Positions 54,974-64,000 of a DNA stretch of 64,000 nt are shown here, one piece after another (the first letter of the stretch is position 1; each line of letters starts with the position of its first letter). Below the pieces are notes generated by a model. The model was given only the letters and a program-made list of their open reading frames with translations. It did no database searches and was not told where the DNA came from. Source of the stretch: Cognatitamlana onchidii. GTDB taxonomy: Bacteria; Bacteroidota; Bacteroidia; Flavobacteriales; Flavobacteriaceae. The stretch covers positions 186,001 to 250,000 of the forward strand of contig NZ_SRWZ01000002.1 in NCBI RefSeq assembly GCF_004804355.1. The letters run 5' to 3'. The position numbers and the translations under genes were made by a program.

Positions 54974-56284
54974 ATGAAAATTAAAGGATTAAGATGGTGG
55001 GTTATTGCCTTAATAGCTTTAGCTACAGTAATCAATTATATTGACCGGCAGTCTTTAACAGTATTGTGGCCTGAAATTGCTGAGGAGCTGTACCCTGATA
55101 AGAATGGTGATGAGCGTAAAGAAATATATTCATGGATTTCCATTATTTTTGTGTTTTCATATGCATTTGGTCAGGCTATTTTTGGGAAAATATTTGATTG
55201 GATAGGTACACGCCTGGGCTTTGCGCTGTCTATTGGAGTATGGTCTATTGCCACCGCTTTACACGCGTTATCTAAAGGTTTGTTAAGCTTCGGTATTTTT
55301 AGAGCCATTTTAGGAGTTGCCGAGGCTGGAAACTGGCCAGGAGCAGCAAAAGGAAATGCCGAATGGTTTCCTATAAAAGAGCGAGCGTTTGCCCAAGGAC
55401 TCTTTAATTCAGGTGCTGCTATTGGTGGTATTATAGCTATTCCAGTAATCGCAGCCTTAACCGTTTTTTTTAGTTGGCAGGCTATATTTATCATAGTTGG
55501 GGTAACAGGACTTTTATGGCTAATTCCATGGATGGTTTTAGTGAAAGCACCTCCTAAAAAACATCCTTGGATTACGGAAGAAGAACGTTTATATATTTTG
55601 AATGGTCAACGGATAAGCAACACCAATAAAACCGAAAGTAATACTAAGGAAGAATTATACGCTCCTGATACAAAAGAGTTGCTGTCAAGAAAACAAAGCT
55701 GGGGGGTTATTATTGCTTCTGCGGCAATAGATCCAATCTGGTGGTTGTTTGTCTTTTGGATTCCTATTTATCTTTCAGAAGTTTATGGAATGGATGTTAA
55801 AGGCATTGGTATTTATGGATGGGTTCCTTACGTAGGAGCCATGCTAGGAGCTTGGTTTGGAGGTCTTTTAGCCCAAAACCGTTTAAAGGCGGGGTGGACG
55901 GTAGATAAAACAAGAAAGGTAGTCATTACTCTTGGGTGTTTAATTATGCTTCCCGCATTAATAGCCATGTCAAACCCTGGAGCACCAGTAAATGCAGTGT
56001 TGATTATGGCTCTTATTTTATTCGGTTTTCAAACAGCCATAGGCAATGTTCAAACATTGCCAAGCGATTTTTACAGTGGTAAATCTGTGGGGAGTTTAGC
56101 TGGGTTCTCTGGGATGGCAGCAAAATTGGCAGCAGTAGGGTTAACCTATTTAGTGCCTATTTTAACAAAGGGCGGTAATTATACGCCAGCCTTTATAATT
56201 GGTGCTGCACTGGCAATAATTGCTCTGCTTAGTGTTTGGGTTTTATGTGGAAAAATTCAACCGTTAAGTGCACGAAATAATTAA
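54974..56284 (+). CDS. MFS transporter, probable uronate (DEH) permease
   Basis: The 436-residue protein is a 12-helix major facilitator of the anion:cation (ExuT/hexuronate) type. It starts WWVIALIALATVINYIDRQS, with the family's conserved NYIDRxxL motif, then carries GAAKGNAEWFPIKERAFAQG (a GxxxGNAxWF-type stretch), and IPIYLSEVYGMDVKGIGIYGW. It should carry an acidic sugar into the cytoplasm; unsaturated uronate or DEH is the probable substrate because it sits between the alginate regulator and the SDR reductase. The substrate is inferred. Confidence 0.88.
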   Translation: MKIKGLRWWVIALIALATVINYIDRQSLTVLWPEIAEELYPDKNGDERKEIYSWISIIFVFSYAFGQAIFGKIFDWIGTRLGFALSIGVWSIATALHALSKGLLSFGIFRAILGVAEAGNWPGAAKGNAEWFPIKERAFAQGLFNSGAAIGGIIAIPVIAALTVFFSWQAIFIIVGVTGLLWLIPWMVLVKAPPKKHPWITEEERLYILNGQRISNTNKTESNTKEELYAPDTKELLSRKQSWGVIIASAAIDPIWWLFVFWIPIYLSEVYGMDVKGIGIYGWVPYVGAMLGAWFGGLLAQNRLKAGWTVDKTRKVVITLGCLIMLPALIAMSNPGAPVNAVLIMALILFGFQTAIGNVQTLPSDFYSGKSVGSLAGFSGMAAKLAAVGLTYLVPILTKGGNYTPAFIIGAALAIIALLSVWVLCGKIQPLSARNN

Positions 56285-56315
56285 AATAATATAAAATAAA
56301 AATAAATTTAAAGTT

Positions 56316-57068
56316 ATGAGTAAAATAGCAGTAATAACTGGAGCTACAGGAGGCATAGGATTTCAAGTAGCAAAAAGACTTGGACAAGACGGATATACAG
56401 TAGTGTTAAATGGCATTGATGATGGGGCAGGAGCACAGCGTGTTAAAGAACTTGCCGAAGAAGGAATTACTTCAGAGTATTATGGTTTTGATGTTACTAA
56501 CGAAGATGCCGTTAATTCAAATATTAAAGCCATAGGTGAAAAGTACGGTAAAATTGACGTATTAGTAAATAATGCAGGGGGGCTTGGTGGCAGATCTCGA
56601 TTTGAAGATATGACGACTGAATTTTACAGGTTTGTCATGGCCTTGAATCTTGATTCTACATTTTTTGCTTCAAGAGCGGCGATTCCATTTCTTAAAAAAG
56701 GAGAGAACCCATCAATAATTAACTATACATCTATTGCAGGCTGGAATGCTGGTGGACCGGGTGCAGGAATCTACGGAACATCTAAAGCGGGGGTTCATGC
56801 GATAACCAGAGCCCTGGCTAAAGATCTTGCAGAATACGGAATACGGGTAAATGCTGTATCACCAGGAACGATAGATACGCCGTTTCATTCTCAAATAAAA
56901 TCTACGAAGCCAGAGGTGTTTGCATCGTGGAAAAATAATATTCTTCTTGGAAGATTAGGGCAGCCAGAAGAAGTCGCTTCTGTAATTTCATTTTTGGTAA
57001 GTGATGATGCTTCTTTTTTAACCGCAGAGACTATCCAAGTTGGTGGCGGACAAGGTTTAGGTATCTAG
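56316..57068 (+). CDS. Short-chain dehydrogenase, probable DEH reductase
   Basis: The 250-residue SDR has TGATGGIGFQVAKRLG (about residues 9-24; TGxxxGxG cofactor loop), NNAGG (about 87-91), the catalytic Ser in NYTSIAGW and the YGTSKAGVHAITRALA segment with Tyr-x-x-x-Lys, and the SPGTIDTPF stretch. It probably reduces 4-deoxy-L-erythro-5-hexoseulose uronate (DEH) to KDG with NAD(P)H, as described for alginate SDRs. The gene follows the MFS gene by 31 bp and ends before a bidirectional terminator. Cofactor choice is not certain. Confidence 0.88.
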   Translation: MSKIAVITGATGGIGFQVAKRLGQDGYTVVLNGIDDGAGAQRVKELAEEGITSEYYGFDVTNEDAVNSNIKAIGEKYGKIDVLVNNAGGLGGRSRFEDMTTEFYRFVMALNLDSTFFASRAAIPFLKKGENPSIINYTSIAGWNAGGPGAGIYGTSKAGVHAITRALAKDLAEYGIRVNAVSPGTIDTPFHSQIKSTKPEVFASWKNNILLGRLGQPEEVASVISFLVSDDASFLTAETIQVGGGQGLGI

Positions 57069-57120
57069 TTCTTATTATATAGAAATATTACCTCTCTTTT
57101 GATATAAGAGGAGTAAGTAA

Positions 57121-57162
57121 AAAAAATGCTCTTTACTATGAAAATAGTTTAGAGCATTTTAT
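57121..57162. terminator. Bidirectional terminator after the SDR gene
   Basis: AAAATGCTCT (57123-57132) pairs with AGAGCATTTT (57151-57160), and an inner stem ACTAT / ATAGT sits in the loop. A-rich and T-rich flanks let it serve both the SDR transcript and the convergent phosphatase unit. Confidence 0.8.
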
Positions 57163-57164
57163 TT

Positions 57165-58049
57165 CTAGATAAGGGTTTTAAACTTCGCTAAAAATTGTGA
57201 GGCGATGTTAAGGTTGGTTGAAAACAAAACACCCTTAGCATTCATGAACGTCGTGTTAGGATTGTTCAGGCTTAAGGGATTTCCTAGCATATCACTTATG
57301 TGTAACCCTAGTTCTTTATAAATACATGCTGTTGCTGCATAGTCCCATATGCTTCCTCCACCATGCTCTTTCTTTGGTAGCGCAAAATAATAAGAAGGAT
57401 CTTGGTTAATTGCTAAACAAGCATTCATAACAGCTCCATTGGGTCTGTTCAGATTAATAGAGTCAAGTGAATTACTTTTGGCCACTTCTGTTAGGATCTC
57501 AAGAATATGCGGGAACAAGGCGTGTTTTTTTAAACTTTGGTTATAAAAGCATTCTAAATTAGAAATAGCTGTGTTACTTTTTGTAACCCATGTATGGTTG
57601 TTTTTAAAAGCACCTTTACCCGCTATTGCATGATATAAATTATGATTCACGGGGTCATAAACAACCCCTATTACGGGGATGCCATTTTTTGTTATTAGGG
57701 CAATAGATACAGCATATCCAGACTCAGATTCTGTAAATGATAAGGTGCCATCAAGCGGATCGATACACCAAAAATAATCTTTGTTAAAACGACTCTTGTT
57801 ATCTGGACTTTCTTCCATAAGCAGGCCTAAATCGAAGGTTTCTAAACTTGGTTCTAGCACATTTAAAATAAGTTCTTGGCTTTTTAAATCCACTTCTGTT
57901 ACTACTTGAGACGCTCTACTGTGTCCAGTTTGTTTTGTTTTTATATGGAGTTGAGACTTATCATAACTAGCAATGAATTCACCAGCATTTTTAGCTGCTT
58001 TAATTGCCAAGTGGCATAGCGTCTCTAGGTTGTTGGAACTTAGTATCAT
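57165..58049 (-). CDS. Inositol monophosphatase family protein
   Basis: The 294-residue protein has the metal-binding motifs of the IMPase/CysQ superfamily: [23 protein letters not shown] (about residues 86-100, DPxDGT), and [14 protein letters not shown] (about 230-243; the WDxAA motif). It would hydrolyse a phosphomonoester such as a sugar, inositol or nucleotide phosphate. The substrate cannot be told. Its ATG overlaps the stop of the upstream APH-like kinase gene by 4 bp, so the two are coupled. Confidence 0.88.
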   Translation of the reverse strand: MILSSNNLETLCHLAIKAAKNAGEFIASYDKSQLHIKTKQTGHSRASQVVTEVDLKSQELILNVLEPSLETFDLGLLMEESPDNKSRFNKDYFWCIDPLDGTLSFTESESGYAVSIALITKNGIPVIGVVYDPVNHNLYHAIAGKGAFKNNHTWVTKSNTAISNLECFYNQSLKKHALFPHILEILTEVAKSNSLDSINLNRPNGAVMNACLAINQDPSYYFALPKKEHGGGSIWDYAATACIYKELGLHISDMLGNPLSLNNPNTTFMNAKGVLFSTNLNIASQFLAKFKTLI

Positions 58050-59026
58050 GTATTTTGAAGGGTGTTAATTACATGCTGTGATAATTTTTCACTGTAGCTA
58101 TTAATTTTCCAGTGTCCAGGACTCCAGCCTTTTAAGAATCTATGAAAATCGGCCCATGCATAGGGGTACATACCATACCATTCCTTTTTAATGGCCTCGA
58201 AGTTAAATTGCCTACCTTTTGTAATCAAAGCATTTTCTAAATCCTTAAAATAAGAGTAAAGTAATTCGTTTTCCAGGGTTTCACAATCAGATTCTTCTAA
58301 ACAACTTCCTATAAAATATGCTACGTCTTTTATACCACATCCGCCACCAACATATTGAAAGTCGACGGCAGAAACATTAGTACCCTCCATGTTAAAGCAA
58401 AAATTAGCTAATTTGGCATCGCCATGTACAAGCGTTTGAAATTTAGTTTGATTTAAAACCTTGTCTATTGAAGCAGCAGCATTTTTAAGGGGTAAATCTT
58501 GAAGCGCATCTAGTTCATCAGGTCTGGTTTCTAAATGCCAGTAGGTACCAGTTTTCCATAAACCTTTAGCCTCATACCCCATAAAGGTAGCATGAAAATT
58601 AGCCAACCATTTAAGGCATCGTTTTATTTCAGATAGGTTTACGACTCTCTTAACTTCTGGGAAGCCAGAATTATTCAAATCTTCAAGAATAATAATAGAT
58701 TCATCATTATTACTTTCAGAATAAATATGTTTAGGTACGTAACATTCATGACTACATAACTGACTATAATATTTATAAAAAGCCATTTCAACTTGGTATG
58801 ACTTTAGTTTGCGTTGGTGAGAATGATTCGAATTCCAACCTCTAGGATGCTTACGTTGCTCTGGTAAGTTGATATGTTTAACAACAATACTATTCAATGA
58901 GGATTCGAGCAATTGACACCTAATAATTTCTCCATATCCACTCCAAAGGGATTGCATAATGGTATAATCAATAATTTTAGAGGCATTAGTTTTTTCTAAT
59001 ATTATAGCTTCTAAGTGCTCATTCAT
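58046..59026 (-). CDS. APH/choline-kinase-like phosphotransferase
   Basis: The 326-residue protein has a protein-kinase-like fold with the APH catalytic loop [14 protein letters not shown] (about residues 197-210), where Asp is the base, and [20 protein letters not shown], the DxD-type metal site. The N-terminal part ([20 protein letters not shown]) would hold the ATP-binding lysine. It resembles the EcKinase/DUF1679 type of phosphotransferase. The acceptor is unknown; a small alcohol or sugar is likely. It is coupled to the IMPase-family gene and 159 bp from the divergent HAD gene. Confidence 0.83.
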   Translation of the reverse strand: MNEHLEAIILEKTNASKIIDYTIMQSLWSGYGEIIRCQLLESSLNSIVVKHINLPEQRKHPRGWNSNHSHQRKLKSYQVEMAFYKYYSQLCSHECYVPKHIYSESNNDESIIILEDLNNSGFPEVKRVVNLSEIKRCLKWLANFHATFMGYEAKGLWKTGTYWHLETRPDELDALQDLPLKNAAASIDKVLNQTKFQTLVHGDAKLANFCFNMEGTNVSAVDFQYVGGGCGIKDVAYFIGSCLEESDCETLENELLYSYFKDLENALITKGRQFNFEAIKKEWYGMYPYAWADFHRFLKGWSPGHWKINSYSEKLSQHVINTLQNT

Positions 59027-59185
59027 ACTAAATCAAATTTTTAACGAAATTAGACATATTCATTTAATTTCAAGGAATACTTAGCGTTTTGAGCTTTTTT
59101 AAAAAGGTTTCTTTTATATAGATTCTTTATTATAATTCTTTTAAATCAGATACTTAAGTTTAATTTAGCGTTTTTAAATTTTGGT

Positions 59186-59992
59186 ATGGATTTTTCTAAG
59201 GTAAAACTAGTGGTAACCGATATGGACGGAACACTGCTTAATGAACATAATGAGGTAAGCACAAAGTTTTTAAATCAATTTGAAGAATTAAGGAATCATA
59301 ATATTCATTTTGTTGCGGCAAGTGGAAGACAATATCAGAGTATTGTTGGTAAGCTGTATTCAATAAAAGATGATATTTCGATAATAGCTGAAAATGGAGG
59401 CATCCTAGATTTTGAAAACAAAAAAGAGGTATTATTTAAATTGTCTTCATATCAGATTAACTCCACCGTTAAAGCTATAAGAGCGATTGAAGGAGCGCAT
59501 ATAGTACTGTGCGGAAAAAAGACGGCATATATAGAATCGAGGGATGATGCATTTATCTCAAAATTTAAAATGTACTATTCTGATTATGAAATTGTTAGGG
59601 ATTTAACTCGGGTTAAAGATGATGAGTTTATAAAAATAGCTGTTTATCATTTCGATTCTTCTGAATTATATGTGAAGCCCTTCTTAAAAAATATCGATCA
59701 CCAGTTAAAAGTATTAGTCTCTGCTCAAAATTGGTTAGATATTGCACTTTCAGAGGTCGATAAAAGTTACGGCTTACAACTTCTGCAGCAAAAGCTTAAA
59801 ATCAAGACTGAAGAGACTATGGTTTTTGGAGATTACAATAATGATTTAAACATGCTAAAATTGGCTAATTTTAGCTATGCCATGGAAAATGCGCATGCCA
59901 ATGTAAAGCAAGTAGCGAATTACGAAACCAAAAGTAATGTTAACCAAGGTGTGGAATATATTTTAGAAAAGCTGCTTGCTCAAAGAAGCTGA
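59186..59992 (+). CDS. Cof-type HAD-IIB family phosphatase
   Basis: The 268-residue protein is a Cof-type haloacid dehalogenase. It has motif I TDMDGTLLNEHNEV (residues about 11-24), motif II AASGRQYQSI, and the C-terminal VFGDYNNDLNMLKLANFSYA (about 225-245) with the conserved GD and ND. The C2 cap domain lies between. It is probably a sugar or cofactor phosphatase. It is divergent from the kinase-phosphatase pair, and lies before the efflux operon. Confidence 0.9.
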   Translation: MDFSKVKLVVTDMDGTLLNEHNEVSTKFLNQFEELRNHNIHFVAASGRQYQSIVGKLYSIKDDISIIAENGGILDFENKKEVLFKLSSYQINSTVKAIRAIEGAHIVLCGKKTAYIESRDDAFISKFKMYYSDYEIVRDLTRVKDDEFIKIAVYHFDSSELYVKPFLKNIDHQLKVLVSAQNWLDIALSEVDKSYGLQLLQQKLKIKTEETMVFGDYNNDLNMLKLANFSYAMENAHANVKQVANYETKSNVNQGVEYILEKLLAQRS

Positions 59993-60047
59993 GTACTTAT
60001 TGTTTTAATTTAGTAATTCAACTTTTTCGACTCCTAAGATAGAGGAA

Positions 60048-61496
60048 CTAATTCGAATCTGCTTGATTGGTTGCTGCTTGCTCCTCTGCTTCGGTAAGCC
60101 AACCACCTCCAAGAGCTTTGTATAAACGAACATAATTGCTCAATAGTTCCGATCTTAAGTTTTCCAGCAAAAGTTCTGCATCAAAGGCTTGACGCTGCTG
60201 CTCCAAAAATTCCAAGTAACTAGTTACTCCTTTGTCATAGCGTTCACGCGATAAGAATTGGGCCTCTAGAGCAGCTCTTCTCCTTTCATTAGCAATTTCA
60301 ATTTCTTCTTTTACAGTGCGGATAGTAGCTAATAAATTTTCTACTTCGGCGATAGCACCAAATACAGAGTTTTGATAGCGGTATAAAGCTTGATAGGTAC
60401 GGCTATCTTCAATATCTACTTGTCTTCTTAGCTGCCCCCAATTAAAAAGAGGAGCTACAAGTTCTCCACCAATGTTCCATAATGGGTTTCCAAGACTTAG
60501 TGAATTAAACGTAGGGCCGGCAACACCTAAAAGACCATTTAAGCTTAAAGAGGGCAAGCGATTGGCTTTAGCAGCACCAGTTAAAGCATTCTGAGAAATA
60601 ACATCAAACTCCGCTTGCAGGATATCTGGGCGCCTACTTAATAGGTGTACTGGAGGTGCTATTGGAAAATTAATATTATAATCTTGCTGAGCTAGCGGCA
60701 AGCCCGTTTCAATACTGCCAATATTTCTTCCTAAGAGAAAACTTAAATTATTCTCTAATTGAACAATTTGTCGTTCATATTGCGGAACTGCACCAGCAGC
60801 AATGGTATATTGTATCTTAGCTTGGTCAACATCAATCATTGGTACAATGCCTTTGTCATAACGAGCTTGAATGATTTGAGTCATGCTATCTCTTGACTTG
60901 GCATTTCTTTTAGAAATTTCATATTGTGATTTAGCACGTAATAAATCAAAATAGGTTGTAGCTACCTCACTTACTAACGAAATCATAACACCTCTGTAAC
61001 CATATTCAGTGGCCATTAAATCGGCTTTAGCCGATTCAGAAAGTCTACGAATTTTCCCCCAGAGGTCTATTTCCCAATATACACCGGCACTTCCAATGAT
61101 AGCGTTAGATGTAGGGCCAATATTATTTAATAGAAAGTTTCCCCTGTTTATCTGTCCGTTTGCAGAAAATTTAGGAAGAAAATCGGCATTTTGTATTTTA
61201 AGAACATACCTAGACTGGAGCACGTTTTCGGCTGCAATTAAGGCATCTCGGTTATTAGCGAAAGCTTCTTTTATGAGTGTATCTAAAACAGGATCTTTAA
61301 ATAGTTTCCACCATCTTATATCCGAGGTGTCTATAGCAATCTCTTGAGTATTTATAGAATCAAAACTAACGGTTTTTAAGGTGTCCATTTGTTTAAAGGA
61401 CTTTGGTTGGTTTAAGTCTACGCCTTTGTAGTTTTTCCCAGCTTTACATGCCATAATAGCGGTGAGAACCAATATTAAATAGAGTACTTTTTTCAT
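60048..61496 (-). CDS. TolC-family outer-membrane efflux lipoprotein (NodT/OprM type)
   Basis: The 482-residue protein has a lipobox (TAIMAC, cysteine 17) and two long helical OEP repeats: LKIQNADFLPKFSANGQI and WEIDLWGKIRRLSESAKADL in the first, RRPDILQAEFDVISQNALTG and FNWGQLRRQVDIEDSRTYQA in the second. It forms the outer-membrane duct of a tripartite pump. Its start overlaps the RND permease stop by one base (TAATG), so the two are co-translated. Confidence 0.92.
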   Translation of the reverse strand: MKKVLYLILVLTAIMACKAGKNYKGVDLNQPKSFKQMDTLKTVSFDSINTQEIAIDTSDIRWWKLFKDPVLDTLIKEAFANNRDALIAAENVLQSRYVLKIQNADFLPKFSANGQINRGNFLLNNIGPTSNAIIGSAGVYWEIDLWGKIRRLSESAKADLMATEYGYRGVMISLVSEVATTYFDLLRAKSQYEISKRNAKSRDSMTQIIQARYDKGIVPMIDVDQAKIQYTIAAGAVPQYERQIVQLENNLSFLLGRNIGSIETGLPLAQQDYNINFPIAPPVHLLSRRPDILQAEFDVISQNALTGAAKANRLPSLSLNGLLGVAGPTFNSLSLGNPLWNIGGELVAPLFNWGQLRRQVDIEDSRTYQALYRYQNSVFGAIAEVENLLATIRTVKEEIEIANERRRAALEAQFLSRERYDKGVTSYLEFLEQQRQAFDAELLLENLRSELLSNYVRLYKALGGGWLTEAEEQAATNQADSN

Positions 61497-64000
61497 TATG
61501 ATTCTTTTATGGCGTTAGCATTTTCCAAATCTCTTTTCTTTTCATAATTCCCGATTTTCCCAATTAGCAAGTACAGCATAGGGTAGAAGAATACACCAAG
61601 CAAGGTGGCTATAGTCATACCTCCAAGGAGTGCCATACCCATTACTTTTCTGGCTTCAGCTCCTGTTCCGGAAGCAATAACCAATGGGAAAACACCTAAA
61701 ATGAACGAAAATGCAGTCATTAAAATAGGTCTAAACCTTGCTTTGGCTGCTTTAACTGCAGCATCAAAAAGAGATAAGCCATTTTTAAATTCGTCATGAG
61801 CAAATTCTACAATAAGTATAGCATTTTTGGCAGCCATACCTATAAGCATAACAAAAGATACCTGTGCAAATATGTTATTCTCAAAGCTTACGCTGAATAG
61901 TCGAGCAACCCATAAGAAAAAGAGGGCTCCAAAAATAGCAAAGGGTGTTCCTAATAAGATAGCAAATGGTAAGCTCCAGCTTTCATATTGTGCAGCCAAG
62001 ATTAAAAATACAAAGATTAGTGAAAAGGTCAATATAATGCCTAAAGAGCCGGAAGCCTTATTCTCTTGAAAAGACATGGCATTCCAAGAGGTTGTCATAT
62101 CATCAGGAAGAACCTCGGATGCCACTTCTTTAAGAGCAGCCATGGCCTGCGATGATGAATAACCTGGAGCAGGTCCTCCAGTAACTTCTACAGACCTAAA
62201 TAAATTAAAGCGAGTAGTATAGTCTGGACCAGAAGCAGGCTTAATAGTCGCCAAGGTAGAGAGCGGAACCATTTCATCTTCAGAATTTTTAATAAAGAAA
62301 TTTTCTATTTGAGATTCGTCAACTCTATACTCACTTTCGGCTTGAATATAGGTTTTATAAAGCCTTCCAAATTTTGTAAAATCGTTAACATAAGAACCTC
62401 CCATAAAAGCTCCAACAGTCGTATACAAATCGTTAAGGGGGACACCTAATTTTAATGCCTTTTCTTTATTAATATCCATAAATCGCTGTGGAACTGCACT
62501 TTGAAAAGTAGTGAAAGCCTTTCCTATTTCTGGACGGGCGTTGGCAGCGGCAATAAATTTGCCTACATTCTCCGATAAGTAACTAGGCGTATTTCCTCCC
62601 TTGTCTTGAAGCATAATACTAAAACCAGAGCCATTACCCAACCCTGGAATGGCTGGGGGGCCAAACGCAAAAGCTTGTGCGCCATTTATTTGAGTGGCCA
62701 ACGCTATGTTAACGCGATCAATAATTTCTTTTGCAGAGGCATCTCTATTTCCCCATTCGGTTAGCGTTACAAACATAAAAGCATTGTTTGTAGCCATAGA
62801 ACCAGAAAGTAAACTATATCCTGTGGCATTTGTAACGTATTCAACCTCGGGAATATTCATAAGAATTTGTTCTACCCGACTACCAATTTCATCGGTTCTT
62901 TGAAGCGATGCAGCATTTGGTAATTGTACATTAACATAAAAGTAGCCCATGTCTTCCTCGGGTATAAAGCCTCCAGGAACTAATTTTCCGAAGAAACCAG
63001 CACCAATGGTTAGAATGATAATAAAAACAACTCCACGTTTTATTTTACCAGTTAGAATGCTGGTATACGAGGTGTAACTGTCTGTTGTTTTTCCAATAAA
63101 CTTATTAAAGCTTGTAAAGAACCTGCCAAGTAAACCACCATATGGAGATGGTTTTTTTAATAATATAGAACATAATGCAGGGCTTAATGTTAGGGCGTTA
63201 ACGGAAGAGACTAATACAGATACCACAATAGTGATAGCAAATTGCTGGTACAAAATACCAGTTATTCCTGCCATGGCCGCCACAGGTATAAATACGGCAA
63301 CTAGTACTAATGTTGTAGCTATAATCGGTGCCGTTACTTTTCTCATAGCTTCAAGCGTAGCTTCTTTGGCAGTCATACCTTGTTCTATATTTACTTGAAC
63401 AGCCTCTACCACTACAATGGCATCATCTACAACAATACCAATGGCTAAAACCAAACCTAAAAGCGATAATACATTAATGGTGAAACCTAGCATTGGAAAA
63501 AATATAAATGCACCAATTAATGATACTGGTATGGCCAGTGTAGGAATTAAAGTAGCTCGCCAATCTTGTATAAAAACAAAAACGACCAAGATTACTAGTA
63601 TGAGGGCAACAATGAGTGTGACTATAATATCTTTTATACCAGCGGTAATAGGGAGCGTGGAATCTAAAGAAACATCATAGGTCATGCCATCTGGAAAACT
63701 TTTACTAAGTTCATCAATTTCCATTTTAATGTTTTCTGCAAGTTCTACGGCATTGGAACCTGGTGCCTGATATAATGCTACAATAGCCGAAGGTTTGGAG
63801 GTTTTATCTTTTCCTTCTAGGTTAACTCCAAGCCTGGGAATCATGCTATAGGTTTCAGTACCAAGGGCCACGCGAGCAACATCTCCAATTTTAACTTGAG
63901 ATCCGTCTGGTAATGTTCTAATAACAATATCTTCAAAAGCTTCTGCTGAATTAAATCGTTCTGGTAACCTAACAGTATATGTAAACTCTGTTCCGGGAGG
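61496..64000 (-). CDS. RND efflux permease (HAE1/AcrB type), 5' part cut by window edge
   Basis: The reading frame stays open to the window edge, giving about 834 residues of a protein usually about 1050 long; the first 215 or so are outside. Visible features are VVEAVQVNIEQGMTAKEATL, IVVDDAIVVVEAV with the TM4 acidic pair region, GGFIPEEDMGYFYVNVQLPNA at the second periplasmic half, and ILIVEFAHDEFKNGLSLFDA. It exports hydrophobic compounds by proton antiport. A membrane-fusion partner would be expected upstream, outside the window. It overlaps the TolC-like gene by one base. Confidence 0.92.
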   Translation of the reverse strand, partial: PPGTEFTYTVRLPERFNSAEAFEDIVIRTLPDGSQVKIGDVARVALGTETYSMIPRLGVNLEGKDKTSKPSAIVALYQAPGSNAVELAENIKMEIDELSKSFPDGMTYDVSLDSTLPITAGIKDIIVTLIVALILVILVVFVFIQDWRATLIPTLAIPVSLIGAFIFFPMLGFTINVLSLLGLVLAIGIVVDDAIVVVEAVQVNIEQGMTAKEATLEAMRKVTAPIIATTLVLVAVFIPVAAMAGITGILYQQFAITIVVSVLVSSVNALTLSPALCSILLKKPSPYGGLLGRFFTSFNKFIGKTTDSYTSYTSILTGKIKRGVVFIIILTIGAGFFGKLVPGGFIPEEDMGYFYVNVQLPNAASLQRTDEIGSRVEQILMNIPEVEYVTNATGYSLLSGSMATNNAFMFVTLTEWGNRDASAKEIIDRVNIALATQINGAQAFAFGPPAIPGLGNGSGFSIMLQDKGGNTPSYLSENVGKFIAAANARPEIGKAFTTFQSAVPQRFMDINKEKALKLGVPLNDLYTTVGAFMGGSYVNDFTKFGRLYKTYIQAESEYRVDESQIENFFIKNSEDEMVPLSTLATIKPASGPDYTTRFNLFRSVEVTGGPAPGYSSSQAMAALKEVASEVLPDDMTTSWNAMSFQENKASGSLGIILTFSLIFVFLILAAQYESWSLPFAILLGTPFAIFGALFFLWVARLFSVSFENNIFAQVSFVMLIGMAAKNAILIVEFAHDEFKNGLSLFDAAVKAAKARFRPILMTAFSFILGVFPLVIASGTGAEARKVMGMALLGGMTIATLLGVFFYPMLYLLIGKIGNYEKKRDLENANAIKES

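Noticed and set aside
55171-55494. Antisense open frame of 107 codons inside the MFS gene
   Set aside because: It mirrors the hydrophobic coding strand, has no family match and lies wholly inside a strong coding sequence on the other strand.
61009-61347. Antisense open frame of 112 codons inside the TolC-like gene
   Set aside because: Shadow of the coding strand with no domain or signal.
1-64000. CRISPR array, tRNA, rRNA, insertion sequence, integrase, phage or toxin-antitoxin genes
   Set aside because: I looked through intergenic regions and gene products and saw no regular spaced repeats, no cloverleaf-like tRNA sequence and no transposase or recombinase motifs.

Overview
The window looks like a chromosomal segment of a marine member of the Flavobacteriaceae (phylum Bacteroidota). 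The evidence is the AT-rich sequence, SusC/SusD and T9SS C-terminal sorting domains, TAnnTTTG-type -7 promoter boxes, a LytTR response regulator, and family-typical neighbours (RelA/SpoT-Fur-PurA, DUF6495-HisS, RpsF-RpsR-RplI). No rRNA, tRNA, CRISPR array, insertion sequence or phage gene was seen.

Layout. 1-34211 is mostly housekeeping: an alpha-E/ATP-grasp pair (1-1985), an MscS channel, MazG, a DUF349 protein, AroE with two tandem DUF368 membrane proteins, a TPR protein, an aminotransferase/OstA/PurA/Fur/RelA-SpoT/RdgB run on the minus strand, then an oxidoreductase, HPF, RlmH, NadC, BrkB, DUF2147, PriA, a LytTR regulator, the rpsF-rpsR-rplI operon, an Oar-like TonB receptor, a DUF6495 protein and HisS. 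34212-57068 is a complete-looking alginate utilisation locus. 57165-59992 holds an IMPase-family phosphatase, an APH-like kinase and a HAD phosphatase. 60048-64000 is the 3' part of an RND efflux operon.

Alginate locus. Three transcription units each begin with a TAnnTTTG promoter overlapped by the same 38-bp operator frame: TGG-N4-CCA boxes placed 13 bp apart (35797, 43094, 46067). Unit 1: T9SS-sorted protein, PL6 lyase, KdgK, PL7 lyase, and a second jelly-roll protein that may be an unassigned lyase. Unit 2: PL17 oligoalginate lyase and KdgF. Unit 3: SusC, SusD, a PKD lipoprotein and two paralogous PL7 lyases, followed by a FadR-type GntR regulator, an MFS uronate transporter and an SDR reductase. 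The inferred route is: surface PL7/PL6 cleavage, SusCD import, PL17 conversion to unsaturated monomer, KdgF ring opening to DEH, MFS uptake to the cytoplasm, SDR reduction to KDG, and KdgK phosphorylation to KDPG. The KDPG aldolase needed next is not in the window. The regulator resembles AusR, the GntR alginate repressor described in Zobellia galactanivorans, so the concept of this regulation is known. The phased multi-box operators, the structured susC leader and the unassigned secreted proteins are the parts most worth examining.
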